64,000 nt of DNA, from positions 18,709 to 82,708 of the forward strand of contig NZ_JARKVC010000032.1 in the NCBI RefSeq assembly GCF_029851875.1. Reading direction: 5' to 3'. The stretch's first letter is position 1. Each line of letters starts with the position of its first letter. This DNA is from Actinomyces sp. (lineage in GTDB: Bacteria > Actinomycetota > Actinomycetes > Actinomycetales > Actinomycetaceae). Positions 61,361-64,000 of this stretch are shown here, in pieces. The notes under the pieces were generated by a model. That model was not told the origin of the DNA. It worked only from the letters and a program-made list of their open reading frames with translations, and did no database searches. The translations under genes and the position numbers were made by a program.

Positions 61361-61394
61361 CTCGGGGCCGGTAGGTCTTCCTACCGGCCCCGAG
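61361..61394 (-). terminator. Perfect 15-bp hairpin after the 61.4-kb surface protein gene
   Basis: CTCGGGGCCGGTAGG and CCTACCGGCCCCGAG pair perfectly around TCTT. Confidence 0.8.
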
Positions 61395-61435
61395 ACCACT
61401 TCACCGTGTTCTGTCACAGGTGACAGAGGCCGGAA

Positions 61436-62582
61436 TCAGGCGTTGCGGCGACGGGCGAGGACCGCACCGGAACCGACCAGGCCGGAGGCCAGGACGGCGA
61501 GGCCGAGGCCAGCACCAGTCTTGGCCAGGGTCTTCTTGCTGGTCTTCTTGGCGTCGTCCTTCTTCTCGTCGGCGTCCTTGGTCGGGGTGGCCGTGGGCTC
61601 CTCGGACTCAGAGGCGGTGGGGTCGGTCGTGGGCTCCTCGGTCGGGGCCGGACCGAAGTCGGTCTCCCACACCTTCTCGGTCAGGACCTCACCGTTGGCG
61701 CCCGTACCGAAGTAGCAGCCGTCCTGGGCGACAGCCTTGACCTTGAAGATGCCGTACCTGGGAGCCGCGAGGGTGTCGTCAACCCAGTCAGGGTTGACAG
61801 CCATCCACTCGTCGGTATCGCCCTCGGAGAAGTAGTAGGCGGTGCACTCGGTCTGGGCCAGCTCGAAGAAGTTGCCTTCGCTGTTGCTGATGAAGCCCAC
61901 ACCGGGGTTGACAAGCTTCAGCTCAGCCGGAGGGTTGCCGAAGTAGTGACCCCAGACACGCTCGGTGTCCTTCTCGCCCTTGGTGAAGGTGTAGCCGGGG
62001 GAGGCGACTGCCTTGACCTTGAACTCACCGTACCTGGGAGCCGCGAGGGTGTCGTCAACCCAGTCAGGGTCGATCTGACGCCACTCGCCGGAGTCGCCCT
62101 CAGACATGTAGAAGGTGACGCCCTCAACCGGATGGACCCTGAAGGTGTTGCCGGACTCGTTCTCGTAGAACCACACGGTCGTCTCAACGACGGTGTCCTC
62201 TGCCTCCTGCGCAACAGCGTCATAGCTGCAGGGGAAGGAGGAGACCTTGCCGACGAGGTCCTCACGGCCGGAGAGGTCAGTTGGGGTCGCGGTCACCGTG
62301 AAGGCGTCCTTCGAGACGCCAAAGCCGCCGTCGCCGCTCTTGGCCGTCCACACGCTGTCGCCGTCGGACACCACGTAAGAGAGCTCCGCGCCAGGAACAG
62401 CGTTGAAAGTGATGACTCGGTTGCCGTCCTCCTGCATACCGACTGAGATGGCGGAGGTGCAGATCTCGTTCTGGAAGGCAGCGACGCGAGCCTCGTCCGT
62501 CAGCTCCTCAGCGACGGCCGTGGACACCCCCCCCGAGGAGGGTGGCGGCAGCGACCGCCGCGATGAACCTGGAGTGTGCCAT
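61436..62582 (-). CDS. LAKTG-anchored surface protein out of frame at a G8 tract in the signal peptide; candidate phase-variable gene
   Basis: The track gives 363 residues from a GTG (62527) without signal peptide or ribosome-binding site. An ATG at 62582, with AAGGAG 9 nt upstream, encodes MAHSRFIAAVAAATLLGGG and then stops after HGRR because of eight G. With seven G it reads ATLLGGVSTAVAEEL, a normal signal peptide joined to this ORF (about 381 residues). The mature part has an N-terminal domain like the neighbouring protein and two repeats of about 92 residues (each with DPDWVDDTLAAPRYG or NPDWVDDTLAAPRYG). A Thr/Glu-rich linker and TLAKTGAGLGLAVLASGL..RRR follow. It is OFF as written, or the tract is miscounted. 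Confidence 0.82.
61752..62070 (-). repeat. Two identical 43-bp direct repeats inside the surface protein gene
   Basis: 61752-61794 and 62028-62070 are identical over 43 bp. The offset is 276 bp (92 codons), so recombination between them would remove or add one whole protein repeat in frame. Confidence 0.85.
62527..62534 (-). repeat. G8 (coding strand) homopolymer in a signal-peptide codon run
   Basis: Eight C on the plus strand, read as G8 in the gene. Seven or ten would place the signal peptide in frame with the surface protein. Confidence 0.85.
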
Positions 62583-62790
62583 GTGAATTCTCCTTGCTAA
62601 ACGGGAGTCCCTCACGCACAGAGAACGAGCGAAGGGACAGGTTACGCTGGGTAAGCGCACAGATTGACTTTAACAAGTCGTGACGTCGGCACGCCAGGTG
62701 TTACTGGTGTGAAATATGAGACGCAAGACTCTCTCCGCCTCCTCTCCGGGCGTGCCGGGAGGTGCGTAGCCAGTCTGCCAGGACTACCTG

Positions 62791-62836
62791 GTGAGGAACG
62801 GGGCTGGCAAGTCTGCCTGCCAGCCCCGTTCCTCAC
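62791..62836 (-). terminator. Perfect 19-bp hairpin after the 62.9-kb surface protein gene
   Basis: GTGAGGAACGGGGCTGGCA and TGCCAGCCCCGTTCCTCAC pair perfectly around an 8-nt loop, 34 bp beyond the stop. Confidence 0.8.
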
Positions 62837-62870
62837 GTGGAGTAACCTGTCACCAAGACAGAGGTCTCAC

Positions 62871-63746
62871 TCAGGCGACGCGGCGACGCAGCAGGGCGGC
62901 ACCAGAGCCAAGGAGGCCGGTGGCGAGGAGGGCGGCACCGGCGCCGATACCGGTCTTGGCCAGGGTCTTGTCACCCTTGGTGGCCTTCTTGGCGTCGTCC
63001 TTCTTCACCTCGTCGGCGGGCTTGGTCTCGTCAGCCGGCTTGGTCTCCTCGGAGGGGGTCTCCGGCTTGGCCGGCTCCTCGGGCTGTGCCGGGGTCTCCG
63101 GCTCGGAGGGGGTCACCTCGGGACGCTCCGGGGTCCCGGGGGTGGAGGAGGCGGAGAAGTAGAAGACCTCAGCGTGGTCGGCAACGCCGCCCCAGCCGTA
63201 GAAGAAGGTGCCCTCAGGGCCGGTCACCGTGGCGGCAACGCGGAACTCGCCGGTGGGGACAGTGAACGACTCACCCTCACCGTGGACGAAGGAACGGCCG
63301 TCAGCCAGGATCACGGTGTAGGAGACCTCGGCGTCCTCGACAACGGGGAGAGTCACCTGGGAGTAGACGGTGCCCAGGGCAACGGTCGGCGCAACCTGGT
63401 CGCGGGTGACGTAGCTGTACTCCTGAACCTCGACGACGCCCTCCTCAACGTTGCAGTCGAGCTCAGAGGTACGGGTGACGACGTGGATCGTCTGAGCGTC
63501 GTTGCTGATGACCTTGGTGCCGTCGTAGGCGATGGTGTCGTCAGCACGGAAGATGTAGGTCACGGCGCCGAGGTCGTCACCGGGGGTCAGGGTGACGGTA
63601 CGGCCGTCCATCGTGGCAGCGCCGACAGAGAGCAGGGAGGAGCAGCTCTGCTCAGCGACCTCATCCGCAGCAGCGGTCGAAGCGAAACCGCCACCGACCA
63701 GAGCAGCGACAGCCGCAGCAGCGGCAAGAGACTTGATACGGGTCAT
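62871..63746 (-). CDS. LAKTG-anchored surface protein
   Basis: 291 residues with an intact signal peptide (MTRIKSLAAAAAVAALVGGG, cleavage after STAAA). The mature N-terminal domain (EQSCSSLLSVGAATMDGRTVTLTPGDDLGAVTYIFRADDT) resembles that of the frame-off neighbour. A second beta-rich segment has VSYTVILADGRSFVHGEGESFTVPTGEFRVAATVTG. A Pro/Glu/Thr/Lys-rich wall-spanning linker leads to KTLAKTGIGAGAALLATGLLGSGAALLRRRVA. No catalytic motif is seen; adhesin or structural roles are possible. Its ribosome-binding site is AAGAGAG. Confidence 0.85.
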   Translation of the reverse strand: MTRIKSLAAAAAVAALVGGGFASTAAADEVAEQSCSSLLSVGAATMDGRTVTLTPGDDLGAVTYIFRADDTIAYDGTKVISNDAQTIHVVTRTSELDCNVEEGVVEVQEYSYVTRDQVAPTVALGTVYSQVTLPVVEDAEVSYTVILADGRSFVHGEGESFTVPTGEFRVAATVTGPEGTFFYGWGGVADHAEVFYFSASSTPGTPERPEVTPSEPETPAQPEEPAKPETPSEETKPADETKPADEVKKDDAKKATKGDKTLAKTGIGAGAALLATGLLGSGAALLRRRVA

Positions 63747-64000
63747 GTTGATCTCTCTTCACGAAACGTTCACACCTCCTGCACTAGCACGACATCGCCA
63801 GACCAGGAGGTGCGGCACGCGGGGAACGTGTCGGCACGACCCTAGGGCGGGGGGGGAGACGCAAGCGGTTCTGATCACAAACCGCCCAGTTCCTTCTCTC
63901 CTCGCCGAAGAATCGTGGTCACCACCTGGTATCACGGCCCAAAGTCCCTCATCGCCCCCTGCTATACAGCGTATTTGCGTAGTCCAGACACCGGTGGCGG
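63747..64000. promoter_or_regulatory. Upstream region of the last surface protein gene, with a G8 tract
   Basis: No gene is seen. A run of eight G (63849-63856) lies about 103 bp upstream of the minus-strand start, a position where length change could alter promoter activity. The window ends before any further gene. Confidence 0.35.

Overview
The window is high-GC actinobacterial DNA, most like Actinomyces or a close relative in Actinomycetaceae. The signs are dense, translationally coupled GC-rich genes, perfect GC hairpins without T-runs at operon ends, four cell-wall-anchored proteins with LANTG/LAKTG sorting signals, a PurS/PurQ/PurL-type FGAM synthase, and a DasR-type operator. No rRNA, tRNA, CRISPR array, insertion sequence or integrase was recognised.

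The backbone is a purine biosynthesis series, all on the minus strand: purD (59.4-60.7 kb), purC-purS-purQ (53.7-55.7 kb), purL (35.5-37.9 kb) and purF-purM (3.9-6.8 kb). Accessory blocks lie between these genes.

Left to right: (1) 1-3.8 kb, a lower-GC glycosyltransferase block running directly out of purM, with an acyltransferase cut by the window edge. (2) 3.9-11.4 kb, purM, purF, a sterol-carrier-type protein, a wall-anchored 5'-nucleotidase and glutamate dehydrogenase. (3) 11.6-35.0 kb, a capsule/exopolysaccharide locus. It starts with a glycosyltransferase that is out of frame at a C10 tract. Next come an HprK-like/PqqD fusion kinase, an LCP ligase, and a minus-strand operon of nucleotidyltransferase, PqqD-like protein, tyrosine phosphatase and BY-kinase. 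A 13-gene plus-strand operon follows: ABC flippase, glycosyltransferases, NeuA, a four-domain NeuB fusion, initiating phosphoglycosyltransferase, PAP2 phosphatase and Wzy-like polymerase. (4) 35.5-40.2 kb, purL, a TM2 protein and a TreT-like trehalose synthase. (5) 40.2-42.3 kb, a broken DUF559 gene between two copies of a structured repeat, followed by clustered DnaA-box-like 9-mers. (6) 42.3-53.2 kb, a probable beta-mannoside locus: ROK regulator, HTH-less LacI-type protein, GH2 beta-mannosidase, SGNH esterase and Opp-type ABC importer. (7) 53.7-60.7 kb, purQ, purS, purC, a wall-anchored GH84 hexosaminidase preceded by two dre-like operators, and purD. (8) 60.8-64 kb, a LytR_C-like membrane protein and two related LAKTG surface proteins. 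One of these is out of frame at a G8 tract inside its signal peptide.

The capsule genes fit a Wzy-type pathway: WbaP-like initiation, glycosyltransferases plus a nonulosonic (sialic-like) acid, export by an ABC flippase in place of Wzx, Wzy polymerisation under BY-kinase and phosphatase control, and LCP attachment to the wall. The most unusual features are the two frame-off homopolymer tracts (phase variation, or indel error), the split HprK/PqqD/nucleotidyltransferase system embedded in the capsule locus, and the repeat-flanked DUF559 gene.
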